Assembly (NCBI RefSeq): GCF_022049065.2
Contig: NZ_CP095743.1
Coordinates: forward strand, 3,823,077-3,887,076
DNA: 64,000 nt
Origin: Niallia sp. Man26
Lineage (GTDB): Bacteria > Bacillota > Bacilli > Bacillales > Cytobacillaceae
Direction: 5' to 3'
The position numbers were made by a program, and so were the translations under genes. Under the pieces are notes generated by a model. It was not told where the DNA came from. It did no database searches and saw nothing but the letters and a program-made list of their open reading frames with translations. Shown here in pieces: positions 33,765-44,750 of the stretch (position 1 is its first letter; every line of letters starts with the position of its first letter).

Positions 33765-34968
33765 ACATCTTATCTTCTGCTAATGTAAGTTCTGTTGTTT
33801 TCTCTTTACCTTCACGATAATATTTAATTTTAAGCTTATCGCCGACTTTTTTATCTGTATACAAATGCTTGCGAAGTTCTACTAAATCGGTAATCTCCTC
33901 ACCATCCAGTTCAACAATAACATCCAATTCTTTTAAGCCTGCCTTTTCTGCAGGAGAATTAGGAGAGACTGATTTAATGGCAACACCTGTAGTTAAGTCT
34001 TTTGGCAGCTTAAGCGCCTCTTCTTGATAATACCCTGGTATATCGCTCACAGACTCAAGCTCAACTCCCATATAAGGGCGTTGTACTTCACCATTCTGCT
34101 CGAGGTCTTCTATTATGGGAATGGCAGAATTAATAGGGATAGCCAAACCTATTCCCTCTACAGAGGATTCAGAGATTTTCATACTGTTAATGCCAATAAG
34201 CTGACCCTTAATATTAACTAGTGCTCCTCCACTGTTACCTGGATTGATTGCCGCATCGGTTTGAATAACCTCTGATTGCCAGTCAGCAACTCCATCATTA
34301 TTGATATCAACTGGAATTGTCCTGTCGAGCCCAGAGACGATTCCTTGTGTAACCGAACCAGAAAAGGTTAGACCGAGGGGATTTCCGATAGCTATAACTG
34401 GTTCGCCTGACTTAAGCGCGTCTGAATTCCCGAACTCAGCAACCTTCGTAATTTCCTGTGAACTCACCTTAAGCACTGCCAAGTCAGTCCATATATCGCT
34501 ACCGATAAGCTCAGCACTAATTTTTTTACCGTTTGCAAGGGTAACCTCAAGCTCTGAAGCTCCTTCTACAACATGGTTATTTGTTACGATATAAGCAGCA
34601 TTTCCGCTTTTGCGATAAATAACTCCAGAACCTGTGCCTGCCTCGGATTCACTTGCATCTGCCCAAAAACCTGACTCTTGTAAATTTGTTATTCCGACAA
34701 CTGCATCAGCAGCAATATCAACTGCTTTTGTAACATCTGTATCAACATCAACAGTTACACCTTGTGTGATTCCACTGTAATTTGTTCCGCTGTTTGAACC
34801 TTGCAGCATGGACAGTATTCCTAATTGTGATAAACGGGGAAGCAACAGGACAATGATTAATGCCCCAATAATTGCACCAACTAAGCCAGCAAAAAAGTAG
34901 CCTCTGCGTTTTCGCTGAGGTCTGCTCCGTTTATATTCTTCATAACGAAATTCCTCATCATTTGCCAT
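33763..34968 (-). CDS. htrC: HtrA-like serine protease (HtrC/YycK)
   Basis: A 401-residue membrane-anchored trypsin-like protease. A hydrophobic anchor lies at about residues 24-44, then the protease domain with catalytic His132 (VTNNHVVEG), Asp162 (SDIWTDLAVLKV) and Ser246 (INPGNSGGAL), and one C-terminal PDZ domain (VAIKSVSPNSPAEKAGLKEL). HtrA proteins degrade misfolded proteins at the membrane. In Bacillus this gene closes the walR operon region; the 240-base gap after walJ and the walJ terminator suggest its own promoter here. Confidence 0.92.
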   Translation of the reverse strand: MANDEEFRYEEYKRSRPQRKRRGYFFAGLVGAIIGALIIVLLLPRLSQLGILSMLQGSNSGTNYSGITQGVTVDVDTDVTKAVDIAADAVVGITNLQESGFWADASESEAGTGSGVIYRKSGNAAYIVTNNHVVEGASELEVTLANGKKISAELIGSDIWTDLAVLKVSSQEITKVAEFGNSDALKSGEPVIAIGNPLGLTFSGSVTQGIVSGLDRTIPVDINNDGVADWQSEVIQTDAAINPGNSGGALVNIKGQLIGINSMKISESSVEGIGLAIPINSAIPIIEDLEQNGEVQRPYMGVELESVSDIPGYYQEEALKLPKDLTTGVAIKSVSPNSPAEKAGLKELDVIVELDGEEITDLVELRKHLYTDKKVGDKLKIKYYREGKEKTTELTLAEDKM

Positions 34969-35178
34969 CTTTAATACCGCCCTTCCTTCTTTAACAATGT
35001 TTTTCTTAGTATGTCCTTATTCTTTAAAGACAACGCTATCTTAGCAAAGCTGCACCTATAATTACCTTATTAATTTTTCCTATTTCTCGTAAAAACAAAC
35101 TAAGTAATGAAGGAAGTTGTAGTCCATAACCATTTTATTAAGCTGAAATCTTGCTTATGACTTAAAAGCTGAACAAAA

Positions 35179-35207
35179 AAAGCAAGCAGAATAATTCTGC
35201 TTGCTTT
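35179..35207 (-). terminator. Intrinsic terminator of the wal operon
   Basis: AAAGCAAGCAGAA / TTCTGCTTGCTTT with a 3-base loop, then TTTT on the minus strand, next to the walJ stop. Confidence 0.85.
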
Positions 35208-35210
35208 CAT

Positions 35211-35999
35211 TTAGATGGCCATTAAGTTTGTCGGTTTTTTAGGATCTGTATCAAACAGGCCTAACTGATCTGATAACTCAATACCACGCTGTTCTAAAGT
35301 TTGTGTCACTGACATCCTTGCCAAATCTTTAATGTTATTATCCATGCTTAAATGTGCCAAATAAATGTGCTTGGTGCGGTCACCGATGACCTCACTCATT
35401 GCAATAGCAGCATCTTCATTGGAAACATGGCCAACATCACTCAATATCCTTCTTTTAATATTCCACGGATATCTTCCCATTCTGAGCATTTGTACATCAT
35501 GATTGCTTTCAAAAACGTAGGAGTCAGCATTGCGGATAATCCCTTTCATGCGGTCACTCACATAGCCAGTGTCCGTTATAAGCACAAGCTTTTTATCTCC
35601 TTGATGAAAAATATAAAACATTGGCTCTGCCGCATCATGGGAAACGCCAAATGATTCAATGGAGACATCTCCAAATGTTTTGACTGTTTCCATATCAAAT
35701 TGAAACTTCTGTTCAACCGGTATCTCCCCAATTAGAGGCTCCATTGCCCTCCACGTCTTTTCATTAGCGTAAATTGGCAGCTTATACTTTCTCGCTATAA
35801 TGCCAACACCTTTAATATGATCACTATGCTCATGTGTAACGAATATACCAGACAGCTTGTCCATTTTTCGGTCGATGCCTTGGAACAGTGTTTCCATCTG
35901 CTTTCCGCTCAAGCCTGCATCAACTAAAAAAGCATGTTCCCCTGATTCTACATATATAGCATTGCCTGTACTCCCACTCGCGAGAACACTAAAATGCAT
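35211..35999 (-). CDS. walJ: Metallo-beta-lactamase fold hydrolase WalJ (YycJ)
   Basis: A 262-residue beta-lactamase-fold protein starting [19 protein letters not shown], with metal ligands in [10 protein letters not shown], and SHDA/DTGY and HLSMDN motifs further on. Family members are nucleases or phosphodiesterases; YycJ is linked to mismatch repair and coordination of replication with cell division. ATG 35999 is used because GGAGTG precedes it just after the yycI stop. It is the last gene of the walRKHIJ operon. Confidence 0.92.
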   Translation of the reverse strand: MHFSVLASGSTGNAIYVESGEHAFLVDAGLSGKQMETLFQGIDRKMDKLSGIFVTHEHSDHIKGVGIIARKYKLPIYANEKTWRAMEPLIGEIPVEQKFQFDMETVKTFGDVSIESFGVSHDAAEPMFYIFHQGDKKLVLITDTGYVSDRMKGIIRNADSYVFESNHDVQMLRMGRYPWNIKRRILSDVGHVSNEDAAIAMSEVIGDRTKHIYLAHLSMDNNIKDLARMSVTQTLEQRGIELSDQLGLFDTDPKKPTNLMAI

Positions 36000-36006
36000 G
36001 TTTTGT

Positions 36007-36819
36007 TCACTCCAATTTCGTCTCTTCCATCTCTGGCTTAATAATCTCCCCATTCAATGCATTGACATAAAGGTTTTTCTGTCCTTTGATCGTAATCTTC
36101 CAAGTTGGCGCCAGCAGCTGTACAGATGGCGCATTTTGCTGTGAATAATAGCCGAGCTCCACATTTGAGATATAAGTACCCATTTCTAAATAGGCATTCT
36201 TATAGAGGGCAAAAATGGCCTCTAACGGCTTTACGAGCATTTCCTTTTCATCGAATTCTTTAATGTCCTGCAGATAGGTTTGATTATAGGATACGATATT
36301 ATTTTCTTCATTCACTAAAAAGGTCAATTCTCCTTTTAAATTGTGATATAAAGTCTTGCCATTATATTGCTGATAATAGGTAATCGTATTATCCTTCTTC
36401 TCCCAGAATACATATTGATCACCATTTAAAATATTATTCTTAATAAAATCAGCCAATTCTTCTTTCTTAAATTCATCACTTAGCTTTATCGGTTTTTCTA
36501 ATATAGACTGCAGCATAGTAGAATCTTGAACTCTAATACTTTGACCGCTTAGTCTGCTTTTTTCAAGCTCCTCAACATCCTCATCACTGAAAGTCATAGA
36601 TTTTGCTGTTAAATACTGACCTTTTTCTACATTTGATGGAAACTTGTCTTCATCATACTTAATGCCATCAAGTGCCAATGTTTTTGCGATTGGTGTTTCT
36701 GGCTCTTCTGTCTCAAACTGTTCATTATCCTTTTTTAACTGTGTGTACTCATATATCAAATATATATCCAACAGTAAGAAGGCTACAATAAAAATAGTCT
36801 TAATTTTACTCCAATCCAC
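36007..36819 (-). CDS. yycI: WalK regulatory protein YycI (WalI)
   Basis: A 270-residue single-pass membrane protein: N-terminal helix [18 protein letters not shown], then an extracytoplasmic YycI domain. With YycH it binds WalK and restrains its kinase activity in B. subtilis. The start overlaps the yycH end by 14 bases, which indicates translational coupling. The family match rests on position and the N-terminal anchor pattern. Confidence 0.9.
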   Translation of the reverse strand: MDWSKIKTIFIVAFLLLDIYLIYEYTQLKKDNEQFETEEPETPIAKTLALDGIKYDEDKFPSNVEKGQYLTAKSMTFSDEDVEELEKSRLSGQSIRVQDSTMLQSILEKPIKLSDEFKKEELADFIKNNILNGDQYVFWEKKDNTITYYQQYNGKTLYHNLKGELTFLVNEENNIVSYNQTYLQDIKEFDEKEMLVKPLEAIFALYKNAYLEMGTYISNVELGYYSQQNAPSVQLLAPTWKITIKGQKNLYVNALNGEIIKPEMEETKLE

Positions 36820-38131
36820 TTTTTGTGCCCCCTGTCTTCACTTCCCCTAATTGACGCCATTGCCCATTATATAAGTAAAACCAGCTTGGCTCTAAATAAA
36901 CATAGCTTGGGTTGGTTATGACCATATCATAGCCTGGCACAATAGCCTCCAGCTTATCAGGATCGAAGTTTTCCGAGGACTTAATTTCCTTTAACACAGA
37001 ACTTCCTGAATCTAGCTTTTGAGTTGTTGTATCAATTGGTTTTGCTGTTATCGTCAGGTTGCTTGTAATGAATTGCTCTATCTTATTATTTTCCCAGCTA
37101 ACCTTTATAGAAGAAAGGCCGTTCTTCAAGTTAAAGACTGGGAAGCCTGTTTCATTATAAATACGGAAATTAATCGTACTTTGATCATTATCATTGCCTA
37201 CATATAAAAAGCTGTTAACCCAGCCTCCATGGCTATTCACAAAGTCAATGCTATTCTCGATGATTTGATTTGGACTAAGCTCATTTACTGTAATCCCAGA
37301 TGTGCTTTTAAAATTAACAACATGTGTATCCTTTATTACTCTCAAGATACTAGTATCATCTGTATAAACTTCCTGATTTGTCTCAACGCTCTTTTGAGCT
37401 AAACTTGAATTAGTAAAAATAGCATTTTTAAGTCTAGATGAATCAACTGTCTCGCTCTTATATATATATCTATTTATTTCAGTTTCTTCTGTTGGCAAAT
37501 AGATCAGCTTACTTCCTGCCTGATAGCTGAAATAAGCGTTGTAAGGTGTTTCTTCAGCAGTAATATTTTTCTGAAGGTCTTTAATGTTATTGATATAACT
37601 AACAAAAATATTACTTTTATAAACCTTGTTTTCTTTCTCTGAAATAAAGTAAACCGTTCCTTCATCTTCATTCACAAGATTATAGGATACAAGAATCGTA
37701 TCAAAATTAAAAAGATTGCTCTCTTCAATATGAAGTATATCCCTATATAGACTGAAAGGTGTCTGACCTGGGAAACGAATTTCCATACTATCTGTTTCTT
37801 GTTTAATAAAAGAAGGTATATCATTTATTTCTTCGGAAATATTCTCAAGACTTCCGTATTCGACCGTTTTTAACACTTCTAGAACTGAATTTATTTCGTC
37901 CATTGAAATTGTACCATAAGTTTCACCATCTACATGCTGGAAAATTCTATCGGGTCGAACAATATCAGCTACCTCTTTTTTGCTGCCGATTTTTTCAGGC
38001 TCCACAATATTATCAGTTGGAAGCTCTGTTGTGTTACCTTGATCTGTCCAAAGCAAATAATACATGAGCAGACTTAACATCACTAAAATTGTCAGTACTA
38101 AACTTTTTATATTTTCATAATTCATACCCAA
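36806..38131 (-). CDS. yycH: WalK regulatory protein YycH (WalH)
   Basis: A 441-residue single-pass membrane protein with an N-terminal anchor (SLVLTILVMLSLLMYYLLWT) followed by a large extracytoplasmic domain of YycH type. It acts with YycI at the membrane to control WalK. It overlaps the walK end by 10 bases and the yycI start by 14 bases, so the four genes form one tightly coupled operon. Confidence 0.92.
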   Translation of the reverse strand: MGMNYENIKSLVLTILVMLSLLMYYLLWTDQGNTTELPTDNIVEPEKIGSKKEVADIVRPDRIFQHVDGETYGTISMDEINSVLEVLKTVEYGSLENISEEINDIPSFIKQETDSMEIRFPGQTPFSLYRDILHIEESNLFNFDTILVSYNLVNEDEGTVYFISEKENKVYKSNIFVSYINNIKDLQKNITAEETPYNAYFSYQAGSKLIYLPTEETEINRYIYKSETVDSSRLKNAIFTNSSLAQKSVETNQEVYTDDTSILRVIKDTHVVNFKSTSGITVNELSPNQIIENSIDFVNSHGGWVNSFLYVGNDNDQSTINFRIYNETGFPVFNLKNGLSSIKVSWENNKIEQFITSNLTITAKPIDTTTQKLDSGSSVLKEIKSSENFDPDKLEAIVPGYDMVITNPSYVYLEPSWFYLYNGQWRQLGEVKTGGTKSGLE

Positions 38132-39954
38132 TCATCCTCTTCAGATTGAATATAAGGAAGTGTAAAGGAAATCTTCGTGCCTTTTCCTTCTTTACTTGAT
38201 GCCCAAATTCTTCCCCCGTGTGCTTCAACCATTTCTTTCGCAATAGCTAAGCCAAGACCAGTTCCACCGAGCCTTCTTGTTCTCGCTTTGTCTACACGGT
38301 AAAAACGGTCAAAGATTTTGCTTATATTTTCCTTCGGTATGCCAACACCATTATCTGCTACACTCACAATGATTTGCTGCTCCTGTTCTTTTATAGAAAA
38401 TGTAATTTTCCCACCTTCAGGAGAATACTTCATTGCATTTGAAATGATATTATCGAGCACTTGTGTTAATTTATCTTCATCAATTTCCACAAATGCTGCG
38501 TGTTTTGGCAGCTTCCGTTCAAAGACAACGTTTTGTTCCTTTGTCAATTCGAAACGATCAATGATTCTATTATAAAACACCATAAAATCAACTAGTTCTT
38601 TATTCAGCTTGTAATCTCTGCTGTCGAGCTTGGACAGCTGTAACAAATCATTTACAAGGCGAATCATTCGCTCTGTTTCGTTTTGAGTCACTTCCAGAAA
38701 CTTTGGAGCAAGTCCATCATCCTGCCATGCACCCTCTGCCAATGCTTCCACATAGCTTCGCATCGTCGTTAATGGGGTCCTGAGCTCATGAGAAACATTC
38801 GCCACAAACTCTTTTCTTTCCATATCAATTTTCTCTTGTTCCGTAATATCATGAAGTACAGTAATTAAGCCATTTACAAAGCCTGTTTCTTTTTGAATGA
38901 CAGAAAAATTCGCTCGAAGAATATATGGTTCATAATTTGTACTATAATCCAAAATAACAGATTCCCGTTCCTCAAGCAGTTCATCAAAAGTATATTTATC
39001 CTTTAAACCAAGCAACTGAATAATCGGTTCCGATAAGACTGTTTCACGTGAAACATCCAGCATTTTCGCAGCAGGTTCATTGATAAGAATAATTCTCCCT
39101 TTTCTGTCTGTGGCGATAACGCCATCAGTCATATAAGAAAGGACAGAGGACAACTTTCTTCTTTCACTTTCTGTAGATGCCTGAGATTCTTGGAGCTTTT
39201 TTGTCAAATTATTAAAAGTGATTGCCAGCTGTCCAATTTCATCAAATCCGTACACTTTAACCTTCTGTGAAAAGTTTCCCTTAGAAAGTGCAAAAGCATG
39301 TTTCTGCATATCAGAAATTGGTCTTGTAATTGTTCTTGCTAATAAAATCCCCAGTACTGCTGTGACAATTAAAGTGATAGCTGTCCCTTTTTGAAAGATA
39401 CTGTTTATACTGTCCAGACTGTCATACACTTGCTGAATCTTACCTACAGTATAAATTACCCCAACAGTTTCGCCGCCCTGCTGCCTGATTGGCGTAATTA
39501 ACACATATTCTTTTTTATTGGATGTAACTCTAATATAGGAAGTCGGTTGCGAAGAATTGGACATAGCCCTTCTAACTTTACTTTGCACCATTTTCTGTCC
39601 GACTAAATTTTGTTTTTCAGGATCTGAGGTACCAATAATAATGGAGTTATTATTTATTACCCTTATCTCCTGAATATCTGTTGCATTATTATGCTCGCTT
39701 AACAGTCTTCTCACATCTTCTTCAAGAGTAGTATCGGCATTTTCTACTGGCCGCTCTTTTACAAACTGTTCCTCCATATATATAGAAACTATATTTACCT
39801 TTTCCTGAATAGAGGTCTTAAAGTTTTCGATTAAAGTGGACTGCAGCTTTTGTACAAAGTATACACCGATAATCTGTATCGATATGAGTATGAGCAATAC
39901 AATTATTATCATTAGCTTTACATGAATTGATCTAAAAAAACTAACTTTTTTCAT
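38122..39954 (-). CDS. walK: Essential sensor histidine kinase WalK (YycG)
   Basis: A 610-residue kinase that controls cell-wall metabolism genes through WalR. TM1 lies near residues 12-32, a Cache-like extracytoplasmic sensor follows, then TM2 near 190-208, HAMP, PAS (MTDGVIATDRKGRIILINEP), a PAC region, HisKA with His389 (VANVSHELRTPLTT), and HATPase with DNGVGIPKENISKIFDRF and GGTGLGLAIAKEM. The codons for Asp300-Thr305 (DVSRET) contain a perfect parS site. It starts 9 bases after walR. Confidence 0.96.
   Translation of the reverse strand: MKKVSFFRSIHVKLMIIIVLLILISIQIIGVYFVQKLQSTLIENFKTSIQEKVNIVSIYMEEQFVKERPVENADTTLEEDVRRLLSEHNNATDIQEIRVINNNSIIIGTSDPEKQNLVGQKMVQSKVRRAMSNSSQPTSYIRVTSNKKEYVLITPIRQQGGETVGVIYTVGKIQQVYDSLDSINSIFQKGTAITLIVTAVLGILLARTITRPISDMQKHAFALSKGNFSQKVKVYGFDEIGQLAITFNNLTKKLQESQASTESERRKLSSVLSYMTDGVIATDRKGRIILINEPAAKMLDVSRETVLSEPIIQLLGLKDKYTFDELLEERESVILDYSTNYEPYILRANFSVIQKETGFVNGLITVLHDITEQEKIDMERKEFVANVSHELRTPLTTMRSYVEALAEGAWQDDGLAPKFLEVTQNETERMIRLVNDLLQLSKLDSRDYKLNKELVDFMVFYNRIIDRFELTKEQNVVFERKLPKHAAFVEIDEDKLTQVLDNIISNAMKYSPEGGKITFSIKEQEQQIIVSVADNGVGIPKENISKIFDRFYRVDKARTRRLGGTGLGLAIAKEMVEAHGGRIWASSKEGKGTKISFTLPYIQSEEDDWV
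39040..39055. promoter_or_regulatory. parS site inside walK
   Basis: Perfect palindrome TGTTTCACGTGAAACA encoding part of DVSRETV in WalK; ParB/Spo0J and Noc-family partition sites have this form. Confidence 0.85.
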
Positions 39955-39963
39955 TAATATCTA

Positions 39964-40674
39964 TTACTCCTGTTCAGGATTACGCAAGTAATACCCTACC
40001 CCTCTTCTCGTTACAATCCAGGTTGGATGGCTTGGGTTATCCTCTATTTTTTCTCTCAATCTTCTCACCGTCACATCCACTGTACGAACATCACCGTAAT
40101 AATCATAGCCCCAAACCGTTTGGAGCAAATGCTCTCTTGTCATTACTTGACCGATATGTTTTGCCAAATAATGAAGAAGCTCAAACTCACGATGTGTCAG
40201 CTCAATCATTTCCCCTCTTTTTGAAACAATATAAGCATCCGGGTGAATAATTAAGGAGCCAACTTCAATCTCATTTGATTCATTCTCTTCCTCTGCAGCA
40301 GCAGGAACCTGCTGATGACGTCTCAAGTTAGCTTTAACGCGAGCAATAAGCTCTCTCGTACTAAAAGGCTTCGTTACATAATCATCTGCGCCAAGCTCAA
40401 GACCAAGCACTTTGTCGATTTCAGAATCCTTTGCTGTAAGCATAATGATTGGCATCTCATACTTTTTGCGAATTTCACGGCAAACTTCCATTCCATCTCG
40501 CTGCGGAAGCATGATATCAAGCAAAACTAAATCGGGCTGCACTTCTTCTACCATTTCCAATGCAGCATTGCCATCATAAGCACAATGTACTTCAAAGCCT
40601 TCCTTCTTTAAATTAAATTGCAGAATATCAGCAATCGGTTTTTCATCATCTACTACAAGTATCTTTTTATTCAT
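39964..40674 (-). CDS. walR: Essential response regulator WalR (YycF)
   Basis: A 236-residue OmpR-type regulator with receiver domain ([14 protein letters not shown]; phosphoacceptor Asp53 in [26 protein letters not shown]) and a winged-helix output domain ([20 protein letters not shown] ... [15 protein letters not shown]). With WalK it governs autolysins and envelope homeostasis. It is the first gene of the wal operon; the promoter is expected in the gap to its right. Confidence 0.96.
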   Translation of the reverse strand: MNKKILVVDDEKPIADILQFNLKKEGFEVHCAYDGNAALEMVEEVQPDLVLLDIMLPQRDGMEVCREIRKKYEMPIIMLTAKDSEIDKVLGLELGADDYVTKPFSTRELIARVKANLRRHQQVPAAAEEENESNEIEVGSLIIHPDAYIVSKRGEMIELTHREFELLHYLAKHIGQVMTREHLLQTVWGYDYYGDVRTVDVTVRRLREKIEDNPSHPTWIVTRRGVGYYLRNPEQE

Positions 40675-41098
40675 GCATTTCTATCTCCTTCATTGTTCTA
40701 TCTATTCAAATTGTTGGTATTTCTACTATAGCTCTACTTTACCATTTTCATTTTATATATTCACTTTTTTTCTATTCTTCTATTCTTCCGCATTTTCATT
40801 GCATTTATTTAGACATTTCCTAAAACCTATTTGAAAAACCCTCCTAAATAGAGGGTTAAAAATTTCAATATAAAATGAAACCTTTTAGGACTCTCATCCG
40901 TTTAATAACATGTAGTTTCATTTTCCTTTATTTGTGGTTGAGAGGTATTTTTTTCGCTTGCCTCTCGCCTCTTTTTTTGTCTTCAAATATCCAATGCTTC
41001 CTCTAATTGCAGAATCCGCCTTATATCATTTTATCATAACTCCATTTATTATCTGCAAACGTTGCAAGAATGTAATAGAAATGTATTACTGTTGGAAT
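40675..41098. other. walR upstream region
   Basis: About 420 AT-rich bases between the tRNA operon terminator and walR. They hold a second hairpin (40833-40860) and an 11-bp inverted pair, AAAATGAAAC ... GTTTCATTTT, spanning about 40871-40923. The wal promoter must be here but I cannot fix a -35/-10 pair. No gene is supported. Confidence 0.5.
40833..40860 (-). terminator. Hairpin with T tract upstream of walR
   Basis: AACCCTC / GAGGGTT with a 7-base loop, followed on the minus strand by TTTTTC. It may end residual tRNA-operon transcription before walR. Confidence 0.6.
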
Positions 41099-41101
41099 AA
41101 A

Positions 41102-41134
41102 AAAAACAACCATGCAAAATGCATAGTTGTTTTT
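41102..41134 (-). terminator. Intrinsic terminator of the tRNA operon
   Basis: Stem AAAAACAACCATGCA / TGCATAGTTGTTTTT (one mismatch) with a long T run on the minus strand, just past tRNA-Phe. Confidence 0.85.
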
Positions 41135-41139
41135 AAGGA

Positions 41140-41212
41140 TGGCTCAGGACGGAATCGAACCGCCGACACAAGGATTTTCAGTCCTTTGCTCTACCGACTG
41201 AGCTACTGAGCC
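41140..41212 (-). tRNA. trnF: tRNA-Phe (anticodon GAA)
   Basis: Seven-base acceptor stem GGCTCAG/CTGAGCC, D-loop AGCTCAGTCGGTAGAGC, anticodon loop CTGAAAA (GAA), T-loop GGTTCGATTCC. CCA is not encoded. Last gene of a Lys-Glu-Asp-Phe cluster. Confidence 0.95.
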
Positions 41213-41270
41213 ATATTTATATTTTCTATATAATATATGTAAAATATGCATATTGCATATGAAACAAAAA

Positions 41271-41346
41271 TGGCGGTCCCGACGGGAATCGAACCCGCGA
41301 TCTCCTGCGTGACAGGCAGGCATGTTAACCGCTACACCACGGGACC
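41271..41346 (-). tRNA. trnD: tRNA-Asp (anticodon GTC)
   Basis: Acceptor GGTCCCG pairs with CGGGACC; anticodon loop CTGTCAC (GTC); T-loop GGTTCGATTCC; CCA is encoded. Confidence 0.95.
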
Positions 41347-41365
41347 AGCTAATCTATATATAAAA

Positions 41366-41437
41366 TGACCCATACGGGATTCGAACCCGTGTTACCGCCG
41401 TGAAAGGGCGGTGTCTTAACCGCTTGACCAATGGGCC
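41366..41437 (-). tRNA. trnE: tRNA-Glu (anticodon TTC)
   Basis: Acceptor GGCCCAT pairs with ATGGGTC (one G-U); anticodon loop CTTTCAC (TTC); T-loop GGTTCGAATCC; CCA is not encoded. Confidence 0.95.
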
Positions 41438-41448
41438 ATATTAAAAAA

Positions 41449-41524
41449 TGGTGAGTCATGCAGGATTCGAACCTGCGACCCTCTGATTAAAAGTCAGATG
41501 CTCTACCAACTGAGCTAATGACTC
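41449..41524 (-). tRNA. trnK: tRNA-Lys (anticodon TTT)
   Basis: Acceptor GAGTCAT pairs with ATGACTC; D-loop AGCTCAGTTGGTAGAGC; anticodon loop CTTTTAA (TTT); CCA is encoded. First gene of the cluster, which has the same order as the B. subtilis tRNA operon in this position. Confidence 0.95.
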
Positions 41525-41652
41525 GCTTTTAAAAGTAAACTTGCAGACCGTTTATTTCGCTGCTTTATTCGCTTCATTTGCGACGCTTTTTATATTATCA
41601 TGCATTTAGTATATATGGCAATACTTTTTTTAAAAAAAATAAAAAAATATTT

Positions 41653-41678
41653 AGGAGCCGCTCTTAAAAGCGGCTCCT
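41653..41678 (-). terminator. Intrinsic terminator of purA
   Basis: AGGAGCCGCT / AGCGGCTCCT with a 6-base loop, 20 bases after the purA stop, followed by a long A/T tract. Confidence 0.85.
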
Positions 41679-41697
41679 TCCTACTAAATCAGCTCTT

Positions 41698-43011
<1,314 letters not shown>

Positions 43012-43085
43012 TTACTATAAATTATTTAGATTCATTACCAAACAATCTTATTTTACCAATTTACGCATACAAAAGTCAACAAAAC

Positions 43086-43121
43086 CCGAACATTCAAAAC
43101 TAGAAAATAAATATATGTTCG
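43086..43121. promoter_or_regulatory. Inverted PurBox pair upstream of purA
   Basis: CCGAACATT (43086-43094) and, inverted, ATGTTCG (43115-43121) are spaced about 20 bases apart, resembling the paired PurBoxes bound by Bacillus PurR. Flanking bases match the consensus only partly. Confidence 0.55.
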
Positions 43122-43206
43122 TAATCATTCTACTAATATAGGGTTTTTTCAATAGACTTTAATCTTAAAAAATTTGAGTTTAGTTCCTAATTTCGGGCAT
43201 AAAAAA

Positions 43207-43236
43207 GGCAGATTGGCTGTTTAAAGCCAATCTGCC
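43207..43236 (-). terminator. Intrinsic terminator of dnaC
   Basis: GGCAGATTGGCT / AGCCAATCTGCC with a 6-base loop, then TTTTTT on the minus strand, right after the helicase stop. Confidence 0.85.
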
Positions 43237-43241
43237 TATAT

Positions 43242-44606
43242 TTAAGCTCCCGGCGGCATTGATGGGTCATCAAACCGCCTTTCCAAGTTAACAAATTTAT
43301 TATATTCCTTAACGAAGGCGAGCTGGACTGTTCCCGTTGGACCATTCCGCTGCTTTGCTATAATAATTTCAATAATATTTTTACTTTCCGATTCTTTGTC
43401 ATAATAATCGTCACGATATAAGAAGGCTACTATATCAGCATCCTGCTCAATACTTCCTGATTCCCTTATATCAGACATCATCGGTCTCTTATCCTGTCTC
43501 TGCTCCACTCCGCGGGATAGCTGAGACAAAGCAATAACTGGCACTTGCAGTTCACGAGCAAGCTGTTTAAGAGAACGGGAGATTTCCGATACTTCCTGCT
43601 GTCTGTTCTCTCCAGAGCGCCCGCTTCCAAGGATGAGTTGCAAGTAATCGATTAGGATCATACCTAAACCATGCTCCTGCTTCAATCTGCGGCATTTAGA
43701 GCGAATATCAGTGATTTTTACACCTGGTGTATCATCAATGAATATACCGGCATTAGAGAGGCTTCCCATCGCCATAGTGAGCTTACCCCAATCTTCGTCT
43801 GTCAATGACCCTGTACGTAGGCGCTGTGCATCAATATTACCTTCTGCACACAGCATACGCATGACAAGCTGCTCTGCCCCCATCTCAAGACTGAATATCG
43901 CTACATTTTCCCCAGTTGTTGTAGCTACGTTTTGAGCGATATTCAAAGCAAATGCCGTCTTACCAACAGAAGGACGGGCACCGACAATGATTAAATCATT
44001 TCGCTGAAAACCGGCTGTCATTTTATCGAGCTCAGCAAACCCTGTAGCAATACCTGTTATATCCCCTTGACGGTTATGCATGACCTCAATATTATCATAT
44101 GTCCGTACTAAAACATCCTTAATATTGTGGAATGCCCCAGCGTTCTTTCTTTGGGCAACCTCAAGAATGTTTTTTTCTGCCTCACTCAGCAATACCTCTA
44201 CTTCATCTTCCCTCGCATAGCCGTCCTGTGCTATATCAGTGGCTGTCCGTATAAGTCTGCGCAGCAAGGATTTCTCCTCAACAATCTTCGCATAATACTC
44301 AATATTCGCTGCTGTAGGTACAGATGCTGCCAACTCACTTAAGTAGCTGACGCCACCAGTATCCTCAAGATTATTGCCTGCTGAAAGCTCTGCTGTAACG
44401 GTAATAAGGTCAACCGCTTTTCCTGCATCGTTCAGCTTTAGCATTGCTGTATAAATCTTCTGATGGGCACCTCTGTAAAAATCCTCTGGTATGAGAATTT
44501 CTGAAGCCATCGTCAAGCTTTGAGGTTCTAAAAAGATTGCCCCTAGTACAGCTTGTTCTGCTTCGATATTTTGTGGTGGAATTCTATCATGGAGCATTTC
44601 ACTCAT
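43242..44606 (-). CDS. dnaC: Replicative DNA helicase (DnaB-type)
   Basis: A 454-residue hexameric helicase that unwinds DNA at the fork; it is called DnaC in Bacillus. The N-terminal domain starts IPPQNIEAEQAVLGAIFLEP. The RecA-like domain has Walker A GARPSVGKTA, Walker B-like MILIDYLQLI, and the RESGSIEQDADIVAFLYRDD and GTVQLAFVKEYNKFVNLE motifs. The length equals the B. subtilis protein. It lies between rplI and purA, as in Bacillus. Confidence 0.96.
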   Translation of the reverse strand: MSEMLHDRIPPQNIEAEQAVLGAIFLEPQSLTMASEILIPEDFYRGAHQKIYTAMLKLNDAGKAVDLITVTAELSAGNNLEDTGGVSYLSELAASVPTAANIEYYAKIVEEKSLLRRLIRTATDIAQDGYAREDEVEVLLSEAEKNILEVAQRKNAGAFHNIKDVLVRTYDNIEVMHNRQGDITGIATGFAELDKMTAGFQRNDLIIVGARPSVGKTAFALNIAQNVATTTGENVAIFSLEMGAEQLVMRMLCAEGNIDAQRLRTGSLTDEDWGKLTMAMGSLSNAGIFIDDTPGVKITDIRSKCRRLKQEHGLGMILIDYLQLILGSGRSGENRQQEVSEISRSLKQLARELQVPVIALSQLSRGVEQRQDKRPMMSDIRESGSIEQDADIVAFLYRDDYYDKESESKNIIEIIIAKQRNGPTGTVQLAFVKEYNKFVNLERRFDDPSMPPGA

Positions 44607-44667
44607 AAAATTTTAAAACCTCCTTATTTTAAGAGGATAATGTCAAATTAGTACATGCCAAAAGAAA

Positions 44668-44697
44668 AAATGTGATCAGTTTGCCTGTATCACATTT
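44668..44697 (-). terminator. Intrinsic terminator of gdpP-rplI
   Basis: AAATGTGAT / ATCACATTT stem with a 12-base loop, then TTTTTTC on the minus strand. Confidence 0.75.
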
Positions 44698-44750
44698 CTC
44701 TCAAATCTATTCTATTTTATCATGTTTAAGCTTAAAAGGAACTTCCAATA

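Noticed and set aside
40934..41209. Plus-strand open frame running into the tRNA-Phe gene, ending in RNRTADTRIFSPLLYRLSY
   Set aside because: This peptide is the antisense translation of tRNA-Phe, a well-known false gene call; there is no RBS or other support.
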